Of a stretch of DNA of 64,000 nt, positions 25,224-34,158 are shown one piece after another. How positions within the stretch are numbered: position 1 is the first letter of the stretch; every line of letters starts with the position of its first letter. A program made the position numbers and the translations under genes. Below the pieces are notes generated by a model. That model saw nothing but the letters and a program-made list of their open reading frames with translations, ran no database searches and was not told where the DNA came from. The stretch is taken from contig NZ_JADMLG010000011.1 of assembly GCF_015674855.1 (NCBI RefSeq), positions 1-64,000 on the forward strand, in the 5' to 3' direction. The DNA is from Nocardia bovistercoris. Its GTDB lineage: Bacteria; Actinomycetota; Actinomycetes; Mycobacteriales; Mycobacteriaceae.

Positions 25224-25511
25224 GTCGAACCGAAAACTGGTGCCTACTAGTCGGCTACGCCATATCCGCCCGATTTCGGCGAATGCTACGGCTTCCACTT
25301 CTCGATAGAGAGCCGAGATTTGTCACCGTGACGAATCGAACCAGAGGCTCGGGGGAGGCGGAGGGGAGTGGGTGGCATTCGAGATAGGCCCCAAAGAATG
25401 TGGGCCGTGAAACCCGGGTCTATATCACCGAGGCACCTCCGCATAGCGTTGTGGCCGCCACCCGAACAACGTTTCGATATCTCGGAAAAGTCATACCGGA
25501 AGGGAATCCCG

Positions 25512-25724
25512 ATGAAACGATCGCTCGCCGCGGTCACCTTGACAGGCGCGCTGGCGCTGGCTCCGACAGTCACAGCGCACGCCGCCCCCGAACCGACCGC
25601 CACCGCGCCGATCGTCGAACCATGCGCCTCGGGAGACTGGTCACCCTTCTGCCGCCCCCTCACTCTGCTCGAGCAGCTCTCCAGCCTGCTGCAGTCCGGA
25701 TCCTCCAGCCTTTCAGCGAATTGA
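25512..25724 (+). CDS. Small secreted protein
   Basis: A 70-residue precursor. Residues 1 to about 24 form a clear Sec signal peptide (MKRSLAAVTLTGALALAPTV, cleavage likely after AHA), leaving a mature peptide of about 46 residues with two Cys (EPCASGDWSPFC). GGAAGGGAA precedes the ATG. Small Cys-containing secreted proteins of this size are common in Nocardia and mycobacteria. Function unknown. Confidence 0.7.
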   Translation: MKRSLAAVTLTGALALAPTVTAHAAPEPTATAPIVEPCASGDWSPFCRPLTLLEQLSSLLQSGSSSLSAN

Positions 25725-26021
25725 CGTCGCGCGCGCCCGATTCGATCGGCGACCTGCTCGAGCGCAGCCTGTCGATCGGCGCGCGGGGCTGTCATATACG
25801 TCACAGTGACATCAGTCGCGCTGAATGGATATGCGCATAAACCCGAATGAATCATCCACCTCGTAGCGTTCTCCGGAATCGACGCGACATGCGGAGGCTC
25901 GCAACTCGTTCCGGACCATCCTCGCCTTTCATCGGAACGAACAACGGTGCGGCAATCGGCGAACTCGCCACCGCCGCATCCGCGCCGATAATCAACATTA
26001 TGTCAAGTTATCGTGGCGCAC

Positions 26022-26555
26022 TTATTCGACGACGACTTCCCATGCCCCCACTTCCTCGGACGGGGCGCCGCTCCAGGGACGAGTTCGGAACGTCGCATCC
26101 CTGATCTTTGCCTGCTCCTCGATCTGCGGTCCTACGTCGGCGACATAGAGCGCGGCCGTTCGCGCACCGAGCGGGCTCGGCTTCAAGGCGCGTGCGATGT
26201 AGGTGGCGACCGGAACGAGCCCGGCCACATCGGCCGAGTCCGGTATGCAAATGTCCAGTGCAAGAACGACTTCGCCGGGATTGTGTTCGGCGGTGTTCAT
26301 CCGTCCTGTGATCACCCGCGCTCGACTCGGTAGCCGCAAACCTTCCGCGAACATCGCGAACTCGGGATCGGCGATCGTCGCGGAACCCACGTGCGCGGCC
26401 TGATAGCAGGAAGGGTCGGCGGCTTCGGTCGGAATGGTAGGCACAGACTCGGTCCCGCTGTCACATCCTGTGATCGCCCCCGCCGCCACCACCGAAAGCA
26501 TGAATACCGCTGTCGATCCCCGGCACCGAGTGGCCGATCGTGAACCGGGCGTCAT
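26022..26555 (-). CDS. Putative lipoprotein, last gene of an ESX-substrate-like operon
   Basis: A 177-residue protein with a lipobox near the N-terminus (VVAAGAITGC, acylated Cys at about residue 31), so it is likely anchored outside the cytoplasmic membrane. The mature part is mixed alpha/beta with no recognised family. The ATG shares one base with the stop of the WXG-like gene (TGATG), so translation is coupled. Its partners suggest a role around type VII secretion or its substrates. Confidence 0.75.
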   Translation of the reverse strand: MTPGSRSATRCRGSTAVFMLSVVAAGAITGCDSGTESVPTIPTEAADPSCYQAAHVGSATIADPEFAMFAEGLRLPSRARVITGRMNTAEHNPGEVVLALDICIPDSADVAGLVPVATYIARALKPSPLGARTAALYVADVGPQIEEQAKIRDATFRTRPWSGAPSEEVGAWEVVVE

Positions 26556-27355
26556 CACCTCGCGACCTCCCATGCTTCGTCGCCTCGGTCGGTGACGCCG
26601 TCGTAGCTGTCGGCCTCGGATTGCGGCCAACGATTGTGCGGCACACCCCAGGGGTTATCGGAAAGATTGTCGAACTCGTTCGCGGCGATCATCTGCGAAG
26701 CCACACTCTTGACCATGGCGGAAATCAGGTCAGCGACGGTCTTGATGGTGTCGTTGAGCACCGCGACCAACTCCGGGGCACCCATATAGGTGAAGACGAT
26801 ACTTCCGGTTTGTTCGACCGCCGTAACCAACTTCGCCAACAGCCCAGTGATCTTATCGAACACCGTGATGTAGAGGTCAAGACCGGATTTCGCCAGGTCG
26901 AGCAGGTTGGTGTGCACCTTGTCGGTCAGCGACTCCATACCTGTCATGGCCTTCATCTGGTTGGCTCGCGCCGCGGCGAACTTGTTCTTCGCGGCACCCT
27001 TCCAGTAGCCTTCGATACTGACGGACTGATCGTCCTGTTCGCCGTACGCCTTTCGAATCGACGCTCCAACGGACTGCCAATCCGCGGCGTAGTCGATGAA
27101 GGAGAACGGGGCGGCGATACCATCAATGATCTGCTGAAACAGCTCGAAGAGATCCTGCAGTAGATCCTGGGCCTTATCTCGATATCCGGTGGCGAACTGG
27201 TACGCGGCCAACGCTCCAGCATTGAATATACCGGCGTTCCTGAGTCCGTCCACGGTATCGTTCAGTTTATCGGGCACCTGCTTCCACTCGTCGATCTTTG
27301 TTTCCAAATTATCGATTGCAGTGCGCAAGCTTTCCACCGAAACGAGATCGGTCAT
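26555..27355 (-). CDS. WXG100-superfamily-like putative type VII secretion substrate
   Basis: A 266-residue, largely helical protein without a signal peptide. A YWKGAAKNKF segment near residue 120 fits the WxG turn of WXG100-type helical hairpins, flanked by long amphipathic helices (SLRTAIDNLETKIDEWKQVP; SLTDKVHTNLLDLAKSG). The protein is longer than classic ESAT-6-like proteins of about 100 residues, nearer to PPE- or LXG-like substrates. It overlaps the EspC-like gene by four bases and the lipoprotein gene by one. Secretion is inferred from fold and neighbours; no EccC-type ATPase is within the window. Confidence 0.7.
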   Translation of the reverse strand: MTDLVSVESLRTAIDNLETKIDEWKQVPDKLNDTVDGLRNAGIFNAGALAAYQFATGYRDKAQDLLQDLFELFQQIIDGIAAPFSFIDYAADWQSVGASIRKAYGEQDDQSVSIEGYWKGAAKNKFAAARANQMKAMTGMESLTDKVHTNLLDLAKSGLDLYITVFDKITGLLAKLVTAVEQTGSIVFTYMGAPELVAVLNDTIKTVADLISAMVKSVASQMIAANEFDNLSDNPWGVPHNRWPQSEADSYDGVTDRGDEAWEVAR

Positions 27356-27675
27356 ATCGAGAAGTCCATATCGACCGAGAGGTTCTGCGTCGATTTCGCG
27401 CGCTCGAGATCCTGCTCGTCGTAGCGTCCCGAAGCTATATGCAAAGATTTTCCTATCTCGGTCGCTTCCTGAGCGCCTTCACGCAGTCGATCCTGTATGT
27501 ATTTCGCTGTTTCCGTGTACTTGCTCCACGGAATCTGGAAAAGTCCCATTTGCACGCGCGACACTTTCAGATCTTCGATCTGATCGGCAGCGCCGTTCAG
27601 ATTTATTCGCACACCACTCGACCAAGCCCGCGACAGCTTGCTCAGACGTTCCACTTCCACACTGAAATCGGTCAT
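27352..27675 (-). CDS. EspC-like/WXG100-like ESX-associated protein
   Basis: A 107-residue helical protein beginning MTDFSVEVERLSKLSRAW, similar in size and pattern to the EspC (excreted virulence factor) family that pairs with larger ESX substrates. Helical hairpin prediction fits: a first helix to about residue 35 and a second after IPWSKYTETAKYIQDRL. It overlaps both neighbours by four bases (ATGA). Likely a partner of the following 266-residue protein. Confidence 0.72.
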   Translation of the reverse strand: MTDFSVEVERLSKLSRAWSSGVRINLNGAADQIEDLKVSRVQMGLFQIPWSKYTETAKYIQDRLREGAQEATEIGKSLHIASGRYDEQDLERAKSTQNLSVDMDFSI

Positions 27676-28484
27676 GCCGTGTAGTCCTTGACCAATCGGT
27701 TGACGTGTTCGATCAGCCGCGCCCGGAGCTGATCATCGGACTCCCCCTCGAGAGCGGAGTCGACGTACAGGCGCGGTCTCTGCATACGGATCTGATCCGA
27801 ACACGCGACAATATCGTGGGCAATGGTAAAAGCGTCGGCCGCTGCCGCCCACCGTGCATCGATCACTATCGATGTCAAGCCTGCGTTGTCGGCGCGCACA
27901 ATCATCGCAGGCTGGTCGAACTCGTCCAACCCCAGGCCGTATGCCAGATACGAGCCTGCGCCGCACATGCCCAGATAGAGTTCGCGGTACTCCGCGTAAT
28001 CTCGGGTACGCAATAACGTCGGAACCATGTCACGCAACCCGATTCCCGGATCCGGCGTGCGGCCGGAGGTGATCCGCCGGGTATTCTGCTCGAGCACAGC
28101 ATAGAGGTAGGCGGTCATGATGGATTCGCCGTATTCGGTCGGGCCGAAGGCATCTTTCCAGCTCGGCTTGATGGTCATCGCCACCGGCAAGTTGTCCTCG
28201 CCTACCTCGACACCAACGAAAGACGATCTCTCCGGCAGCGTAGGATGACGGACTTCGCTGTCCGTTTCGTGACGGTTCACGCCACCAACCGACAACAGGT
28301 ATCCCAGCACGAATACGATGAATACAAGCAGTCCCCCTCGGTTCAGAGATGCCGACCCGAATCCCCAGGCGTACCGGGGAATCCCCGTCCTCAGCCATAC
28401 ATGAGATCGGCATATCGAGATCCATCCAGAGGTGACCCTACTTCGGATACTCGGTCGCGGCAAGGCCACGATGAGGCGCCCCAC
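27672..28484 (-). CDS. Single-pass membrane protein of the ESX-substrate-like operon
   Basis: Up to 270 residues. A single hydrophobic segment (LLVFIVFVLGYLLSVGG) lies at about residues 50-68, followed by an extracytoplasmic domain (SFVGVEVGEDNLPVAMTIKPS, LRDMVPTLLRTRDYAEYRELY) with no family I recognise. The start is unsure: GTG 28484 overlaps the end of the LysR-type gene by 47 bp, GTG 28469 is an alternative, and no ATG is available before the membrane segment. It is the first of four overlapping genes in the operon. Confidence 0.65.
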   Translation of the reverse strand: MGRLIVALPRPSIRSRVTSGWISICRSHVWLRTGIPRYAWGFGSASLNRGGLLVFIVFVLGYLLSVGGVNRHETDSEVRHPTLPERSSFVGVEVGEDNLPVAMTIKPSWKDAFGPTEYGESIMTAYLYAVLEQNTRRITSGRTPDPGIGLRDMVPTLLRTRDYAEYRELYLGMCGAGSYLAYGLGLDEFDQPAMIVRADNAGLTSIVIDARWAAAADAFTIAHDIVACSDQIRMQRPRLYVDSALEGESDDQLRARLIEHVNRLVKDYTA

Positions 28485-29454
28485 GAACGCTTTCCGTGTA
28501 CAGCACGTGGAAGAGTGAGCGATCTGCCATTGGAATCCAGCAGTCGGACGCGGTATCTCGGTTGTAGGTGTCGCGGAAGTAGGTGATCAGATGCGGTAGG
28601 GACGGGTGGGGGTTGGCGGTGCTCCAGAGTAGGGCGTGTGGATATGCGGGGGTCGGGTCGGTGATCGGGACTCTGCGGATGTGGGGATGCCAGGGAGTGA
28701 GGAAGCCTTCGCCGTGGAAGGTGGCGATGGTGGTGGAGGTGGCGATGTGGTCGAGTACGGCTTCGATGCCTTCGGGTTTCGGGGTGACGGGATCGGCGGT
28801 GACCGTGATGCCGGTGAATTCGCTCCATTCGCGGTAATAGTCGGTCCATTCCGATGGCACCGCCGAGCCGGGCACCCAGACCGGGTACGGGGTGATGTCG
28901 GTGGCACGCACCGAGACTCGGCCCGCCAGCGGATGGTCTTTGCCGACGAGCAGGTGCAGGGGTTCCACATACGCGGGGATGGCGGCGATCGCGGGCGGTA
29001 GCGGGTGTGGTCCCCCGGTGGGGCGGGCGAAGGCGGCGTCCGCGCGGCCCGCGAGCAGGGCGTCTCGGGAAGTGGCGAAGGCGGTGGAGATCACGATCTC
29101 GATGTCGGATTCGGGATGTCTCTGCAGGTAGTAATGCAGGGATTGGGAGGTCGACTGTCGTTCGCCGAGTACCGCTACGCGCAGTGGGCGCTGTTCGGTG
29201 CGTACCGAGGCGACCGTTTCCTCGGCGGCCGCCAGCAGCAGGCGGGCGTGGGGCAGCATCTTGGCGCCCGCCGCAGTGGGCTTTCCCGCTCGACCTCGGT
29301 CGAAGAGTTTCACCCCGAGCAGGTTCTCGAGTTTCGCGATCCGTTTGGAGACCGCTTGCTGGGTGATCCTCAGTTCCGTTGCCGCGTGGCTGAACTGTCC
29401 TTCGTCGACGGCGATCACGAAAGCTCGCACAGCCGCCAGATCGAGATCTGTCAC
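28438..29454 (-). CDS. LysR-family transcriptional regulator
   Basis: A 338-residue regulator: N-terminal LysR HTH (DLAAVRAFVIAVDEGQFSHAATEL, TQQAVSKRIAKLENLLGVKLFDR) and a C-terminal periplasmic-binding-like effector domain. The GTG start at 29454 puts the HTH at the very N-terminus as usual. It is divergent from an MFS transporter gene across 253 bp, a common pairing in which the LysR protein controls the exporter. Confidence 0.88.
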   Translation of the reverse strand: MTDLDLAAVRAFVIAVDEGQFSHAATELRITQQAVSKRIAKLENLLGVKLFDRGRAGKPTAAGAKMLPHARLLLAAAEETVASVRTEQRPLRVAVLGERQSTSQSLHYYLQRHPESDIEIVISTAFATSRDALLAGRADAAFARPTGGPHPLPPAIAAIPAYVEPLHLLVGKDHPLAGRVSVRATDITPYPVWVPGSAVPSEWTDYYREWSEFTGITVTADPVTPKPEGIEAVLDHIATSTTIATFHGEGFLTPWHPHIRRVPITDPTPAYPHALLWSTANPHPSLPHLITYFRDTYNRDTASDCWIPMADRSLFHVLYTESVRGAPHRGLAATEYPK

Positions 29455-29707
29455 CCCACACCTCCCGACTACACCGGTCGGTTGGGCATCATAGCGTCTC
29501 GATCGGCATGACTTCGAGGTGAACATACTTCTCCCCCAGGCTGTATGGGTCGGACGGTCGACGACCTCCGCACACAACGCCTGGTTGTGTCGAGGCGCGA
29601 ATCGGTTGTTTGACTCCGACAGAGCGGGTCGGCTTCGATGCCGACGGCGCCGAGGAACGAAAACCTGCGGTCCAGGACCACACGGCGAGCAGCGGAACGG
29701 AGTCGGG

Positions 29708-30964
29708 ATGCGGGACGGGCGGGCGTTGGGGTCGGGGTTCGAATGGTTGTGGGCCTCGTACGCGGTGAGCGCGTTCGGCACACGGCTGGCGTTCGACGCG
29801 TTCCCGTTGATCGCGATCCAAGTGCTGCACGTGGGGGCGGGTGCGGTGTCGGGGATGGCGGCCGCGGGGCTCGCGGTCGCGGCGGTGGTTGCGGTGCCGC
29901 TCGGGCCGTGGGTGGAGTTCCGACGGAAACGGTCGGTGATGATCGGGATGGATCTGGTGCGGTTCGCGGTGCTGGCGAGTGTTCCGGTGGCCTACTGGCT
30001 GGATCTGCTCGTGTTCGGGCATCTGGTGGTGGTCGCGGTCGTGGTCGGCGCCGCCGATATCGCGTTCACCGCGGCGAGCGGGGCGACGGTGAAAGCGTTG
30101 GTGCGCATGGAGGATCTGTTGCGCGCCAACGCACGGCTGGAGTCGACGAGTTGGACCGCGACCATGCTCGGGCCGCCGTTGGGTGGCGCGGCGGTGGGAT
30201 TGTTCGGCCCGGTGACGACGGTGGTGGCCGATGCGGTGAGCTTCCTGCTGTCCGCGGCGGGCATCCGTGCGATCGGCGGGCGAGAACCTCGCCCGACCCG
30301 CTCCGCGGGCCAACGGCTGCGCGCCGCCGACCTGTTCGAGGGGTGGCGTCTCATCCTCGCTCACCCCGTGCTGCGGCCACTGTTCGCCAACGTGATCCTG
30401 GTCAACGGACTGATCATGGCGACCGCGCCACTACTGGCGGTCCTCATGCTCGGGCAGCTCGGATTCGCGCCGTGGCAGTACGGTCTCGCGTTCGCCGCGC
30501 CCTGCGTCGGCGGCCTGCTCGGCGCACGACTGGCTCGCCCGCTCACCGCTCTATTCGGTCTGCACCGGGTGATGGTCGTCGCGGGAGCTGCCCGCGCGTG
30601 CTGGCTGCTCGGCCTGGTGTTCGTCGGTCCCGGCGCGGCGGGCCTGATCCTGGTCATGGTGGTCGAACTGGGGCTGATCACCTGCAGCGCGGTGTTCAGC
30701 ACGGTGTCGGTGACCTACCGTCTCGAGCAGGTCCCCGCCGATCGCGTCGCCCGCACCCTCGCCGCGTGGTCGATCTCGACGAAAGCGGGCATCGCGGCCA
30801 TGACCGCCCTGTGGGGTGTGTTGGCCGCCCTCACCGGCCCGAGGCCCGCGATCGCTGTCGCAGGCGCGCTCATGCTCGCGACACCGCTGCTGCTCCCCCG
30901 CGACGAAAACCCGCTGGCACCGCGAAACCCGGAGCCGCTCACCGTGACTCACGACCGCACCTGA
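29708..30964 (+). CDS. MFS transporter (MFS_3/enterobactin-exporter-like)
   Basis: A 418-residue protein with about twelve hydrophobic segments. LWASYAVSAFGTRLAFDAFPLIAIQVLHVGAGAVSG at the N-terminus, RRKRSVMIGMDLVRF after helix 2 (the A-loop) and ANARLESTSWTATMLGPPLGG in the middle match exporters of the MFS_3 type. It is probably a drug or metabolite exporter driven by protons, controlled by the divergent LysR regulator. The start at 29708 has GGAG just upstream. The next gene converges, with only four bases between the stops. Confidence 0.88.
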   Translation: MRDGRALGSGFEWLWASYAVSAFGTRLAFDAFPLIAIQVLHVGAGAVSGMAAAGLAVAAVVAVPLGPWVEFRRKRSVMIGMDLVRFAVLASVPVAYWLDLLVFGHLVVVAVVVGAADIAFTAASGATVKALVRMEDLLRANARLESTSWTATMLGPPLGGAAVGLFGPVTTVVADAVSFLLSAAGIRAIGGREPRPTRSAGQRLRAADLFEGWRLILAHPVLRPLFANVILVNGLIMATAPLLAVLMLGQLGFAPWQYGLAFAAPCVGGLLGARLARPLTALFGLHRVMVVAGAARACWLLGLVFVGPGAAGLILVMVVELGLITCSAVFSTVSVTYRLEQVPADRVARTLAAWSISTKAGIAAMTALWGVLAALTGPRPAIAVAGALMLATPLLLPRDENPLAPRNPEPLTVTHDRT

Positions 30965-30968
30965 CGGT

Positions 30969-31631
30969 TCAGGCGATCTCGAAGACCAACGCTTCCGGAT
31001 CGGCGCCCGACTCCTGCACCACGGCCGCATTGCGAAACAGTCGCCGATCGCGATCGTCGCGCGCGGCATCGGAGGCGGACGTGATCCGGCACAGTTCGGC
31101 CGCGGCGGTCCAGTCCCGGCGCGCCGCCGCGGCCTCGAACTCCGGCAGCGAGAACTTCGGCCCCATCGCCCACCCCATGCTCAACAGACCGAGCTGGGCG
31201 TCGGCGGGCCAGGAATCGAACTCGGCGAACGGGGCCCGACCGCGCAGCACGTGTTCGAGTTCGGCGAGTCTGCCGATCAACAGTTCATCGATGACGTCTT
31301 CGCTCAACCGCAGCTTCGTGAACGTCTCGAACTGTTCGCAGCCGCGCGGCACCAGATCCAGCCGCGCCTTCACCAGATCCCATTCGGCGTCGATATCGAC
31401 CTCAGAAGCGGGCGGCCCGTCGACGCCCAGACGCCAGTCCAGGGCACGCGCGATCTCGTGTGACCGCGCGCGCTCCCCCGCGCTCGGCTCCGACCTCGGC
31501 GCGCGACAGGCGTCGAGCAGATAGCCGATTCCGGTGCGGACCGCACCGGAATCGTCGAGGTACATCCACGGGACCCGGCCCGCCAACGGCACGGTGAACG
31601 CTTCCCATGCGATACGGACCTCGTCCTTCAC
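30969..31631 (-). CDS. Protein of unknown function, possibly lysozyme-like fold
   Basis: A 220-residue soluble protein with no signal peptide. The segment DAQLGLLSMGWAMGPKF and the C-terminal RRLFRNAAVVQESGADPEALVF resemble the helical core and terminal helix of phage lysozyme-like proteins, but the similarity is weak and export is not indicated. The start is GTG 31631. It converges on the MFS gene and stands alone upstream. Confidence 0.6.
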   Translation of the reverse strand: MKDEVRIAWEAFTVPLAGRVPWMYLDDSGAVRTGIGYLLDACRAPRSEPSAGERARSHEIARALDWRLGVDGPPASEVDIDAEWDLVKARLDLVPRGCEQFETFTKLRLSEDVIDELLIGRLAELEHVLRGRAPFAEFDSWPADAQLGLLSMGWAMGPKFSLPEFEAAAARRDWTAAAELCRITSASDAARDDRDRRLFRNAAVVQESGADPEALVFEIA

Positions 31632-31764
31632 TACCGATCTCCTCTGCGTCGTGCCTGTGGCCTGCGTCGATGTCGCGCCTCACACTAGCGAGTGGATACC
31701 GACAGACAACGGACCCGACGGCGGCCAGTCACGAACGAACGAGAGTTGCCGCGGCGCCGGACGG

Positions 31765-32796
31765 TCAGCGGAACCCGAGAGTGGCGGTCGCCAAACCGAA
31801 GATCTTGCGGCCGCCGGACTTCGCCACGATCGCCACGACCGCGCTGCGCGTGTCGGCATCCAGCGACTTGACACGGCCGCTGTATTCGACGAGGCCGCCT
31901 TGCCGCGCGTCCACCAGCGTGTAGTTCGACAACCGCACTCCGTAGCGGGTGAGCGCGCCGGGATCGCCGGACCACGACGACACGAAACCCACCCCCAAAC
32001 CCATGGTCAGCATTCCGTGGGCGATCACGCCGGGCAGGCCCGCGAGTTCGGCGATGTGGTCGTTCCAGTGGATCGGGTTGCCGTCGCCGGAGACACCGGC
32101 GTAGTTGACCAGATCGCCTCGGGAGATGCGCGTGTCACGCAACGGCAGTTCCAGTCCCACGCTCAGATCCTCGAACCGCAGGTCCGTGGCGAACGTCCGG
32201 TCGGCGCCCCCCACCCGGATCTCGCCATCGGGACGCGGCGTCCGTTCGTGCCGCGACTCCTCCCCGCCGCGCCCGAGGATGTTCACCCCGTGCACCATGA
32301 CGTTGTTCACCGCCTCGGTGATGGCGGGATCGACTTCCTCGCCGGTCACCCCGACGACCGTCGTGTGCATGGTGTGCACGACCTCACCGGCCTCGTCGGT
32401 GAAGGTGTTGGTGACGGTGATCAGGTCCTTGCCCCCGATCCGGCGCACCGAGGACAGCTCGACGTCGGTGACCAGCCGGTCCCCCGCCACGATCGGCCGA
32501 TGCTGTTCGAACACCTGCTCGGTCTGCACGAACATGTCGTAGCCGACCACCACCGTTTCGAACAGCGTGTGGTTGGCCGCCATCGCCGGGATCGACGTGA
32601 ACGTCAGGGGCGCCAGGAGCCCCGAATAGCCCAGCGCGGCGGCCTCGTCCTCGTCCCAGTGCGCCGGATGCCGGTCCTGCACGGCGCGCGCGTACTCGCG
32701 GATCTTCTCCCGGCCGACGTCGAAGGTTCCGTCCACCTTGTAGTAATGACCCACGTACGACGCGACATCGGGTGCTGCGTCGACCACCGAACTCAC
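31765..32796 (-). CDS. Fused HadA/HadB-type (3R)-hydroxyacyl-ACP dehydratase
   Basis: A 343-residue double hot-dog protein. The N-terminal half looks like HadA/FAS1-type dehydratases (DRHPAHWDEDEAAALGYSGLLAP); the C-terminal half is MaoC/HadB-like with the hydratase motif SGDGNPIHWND and HGMLTMGLG. Fused forms occur in mycolic-acid actinobacteria and dehydrate beta-hydroxyacyl intermediates in fatty or mycolic acid elongation. The start is GTG 32796. It stands alone upstream of the conservon. Confidence 0.85.
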   Translation of the reverse strand: MSSVVDAAPDVASYVGHYYKVDGTFDVGREKIREYARAVQDRHPAHWDEDEAAALGYSGLLAPLTFTSIPAMAANHTLFETVVVGYDMFVQTEQVFEQHRPIVAGDRLVTDVELSSVRRIGGKDLITVTNTFTDEAGEVVHTMHTTVVGVTGEEVDPAITEAVNNVMVHGVNILGRGGEESRHERTPRPDGEIRVGGADRTFATDLRFEDLSVGLELPLRDTRISRGDLVNYAGVSGDGNPIHWNDHIAELAGLPGVIAHGMLTMGLGVGFVSSWSGDPGALTRYGVRLSNYTLVDARQGGLVEYSGRVKSLDADTRSAVVAIVAKSGGRKIFGLATATLGFR

Positions 32797-32934
32797 CGTG
32801 AAACTACCTCTCGTGTGCGGGATATGCGACCGGGGCAGGATATCGGAAACCCTGTCGCGGTGAACCCGTCACGTGTCGGCCCTGGCGGGTCCACGACGCA
32901 TCGCGGGTGTCGGTTGTGAGATCACACCGACCGG

Positions 32935-34158
32935 TCAGCCGTGCAACCGAATCGGGAACCCCGCCAGATCGTTCTGGGTCAGCACCGGCAGATTCCGGAT
33001 CTCCGCCACCGGGACCGCCAGGCTCAGCTTCGGGAACCGCTCGAACAACGCGGGCAGCGCGATACCGGCCTCCAGGCGGGCCAGCGCCGCGCCGGGGCAG
33101 ATGTGCGGGCCGTGCCCGAAGGTGATGTGCCGGTTCGCGGTGGGGCGGGTGATGTCGAACTCGCCCGCGTCGGCGCCGTGCACCGCGCAGTCCCGGCCGA
33201 TCGCGCGATAGGACATGACCACGCCTTCGCCCTTGCCGATGGTGACACCGTCGACGGTGATGTCCTCGGTGGCGAAACGCATCAGCAGATGCGTCACCGG
33301 CCCGTCCCAGCGCAGCGTTTCCTCCACCGCCGCTTCCCAGCTCACATTCCCCGACCGGATCTCGGCCAGCTGATCGGTGTTGGTGAGCAGGGCGCGCACC
33401 GCGCTCAGGATCAAGCCGATCGTCGTCTCGTGCCCGGCCGCGACCAACGCTTTCAGGTTGCCGATGACCTCCTCCTCGGTCAACGGCTCACCACCGTCGG
33501 TGGCCTGGATGAGCGCGGTGGTGAGGTCGTCGGACGGCGCGGCGGTCTTGCGGCGCACCAGATCGGTGAAATACGCGTCGAGATCATCGATGATCCGCAG
33601 CCGCTCGTCCTGCGGGGTCAGCAGCGAGAAGAACGCCTTGTACCAGGTCAGCAGCATCTCGTGGTCGGCGCGGTCCACACCCATCAGCTGACTGACCACC
33701 CGCATCGGCAGCGGATAGGCGAAGATCGCCTTCAGGTCGACGACCTCGCCGTCCGCACCCGCCCGCTCCAGATCGTCGAGCAGTTCCTCGGTCATCCGCT
33801 CGATATCCGGACGCAACGCGTCAAGTCTGCGCTTCGTCAACGCCTGGGTGGTCTTGATCCGCAACCGACGATGCTCGGCGCCGTCCACAGTGAACATCGA
33901 CCGGCCCGCGTCGATCATCCCGATCAACGGCCACTGCCTGGTCACCGTGCCGTCCTGCCACAGCGACCACGCGTCGATGCCCTTCACCAGCCGCGGGTCG
34001 ACCAACAGTTGGCGGGCCAGCCCGTGCCTGGTCACCGTCCACGCGGGCACCCCGAGCAGTTCGATGCGGGTCAGCGGGTCGGCCGCGACCAGATGCGCGG
34101 TCTCCCCCGCCAGATCGGCGACCATCGGGTCGATGACGAGGGGTTGGGCGTGCGTCAC
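32935..34158 (-). CDS. Cytochrome P450, CYP154-like, conservon-linked
   Basis: A 407-residue P450 with all canonical motifs: I-helix AAGHETTIGL, ExxR as EETLRWDGPV, and the heme loop FGHGPHICPGAALARLE with the axial Cys. Similar CYP154-type genes end conservons in Streptomyces. The GTG start overlaps the stop of the preceding P450 by four bases, so this is the last gene of the operon. The natural substrate is not evident. It should be soluble and need ferredoxin partners; none is encoded here. Confidence 0.9.
   Translation of the reverse strand: MTHAQPLVIDPMVADLAGETAHLVAADPLTRIELLGVPAWTVTRHGLARQLLVDPRLVKGIDAWSLWQDGTVTRQWPLIGMIDAGRSMFTVDGAEHRRLRIKTTQALTKRRLDALRPDIERMTEELLDDLERAGADGEVVDLKAIFAYPLPMRVVSQLMGVDRADHEMLLTWYKAFFSLLTPQDERLRIIDDLDAYFTDLVRRKTAAPSDDLTTALIQATDGGEPLTEEEVIGNLKALVAAGHETTIGLILSAVRALLTNTDQLAEIRSGNVSWEAAVEETLRWDGPVTHLLMRFATEDITVDGVTIGKGEGVVMSYRAIGRDCAVHGADAGEFDITRPTANRHITFGHGPHICPGAALARLEAGIALPALFERFPKLSLAVPVAEIRNLPVLTQNDLAGFPIRLHG

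Noticed and set aside
25800..25810. GTCAC-A-GTGAC, and a similar GTCAC-T-GTGAC near 5262
   Set aside because: Both are short odd palindromes, expected by chance in 64 kb, and neither lies just upstream of a start codon.
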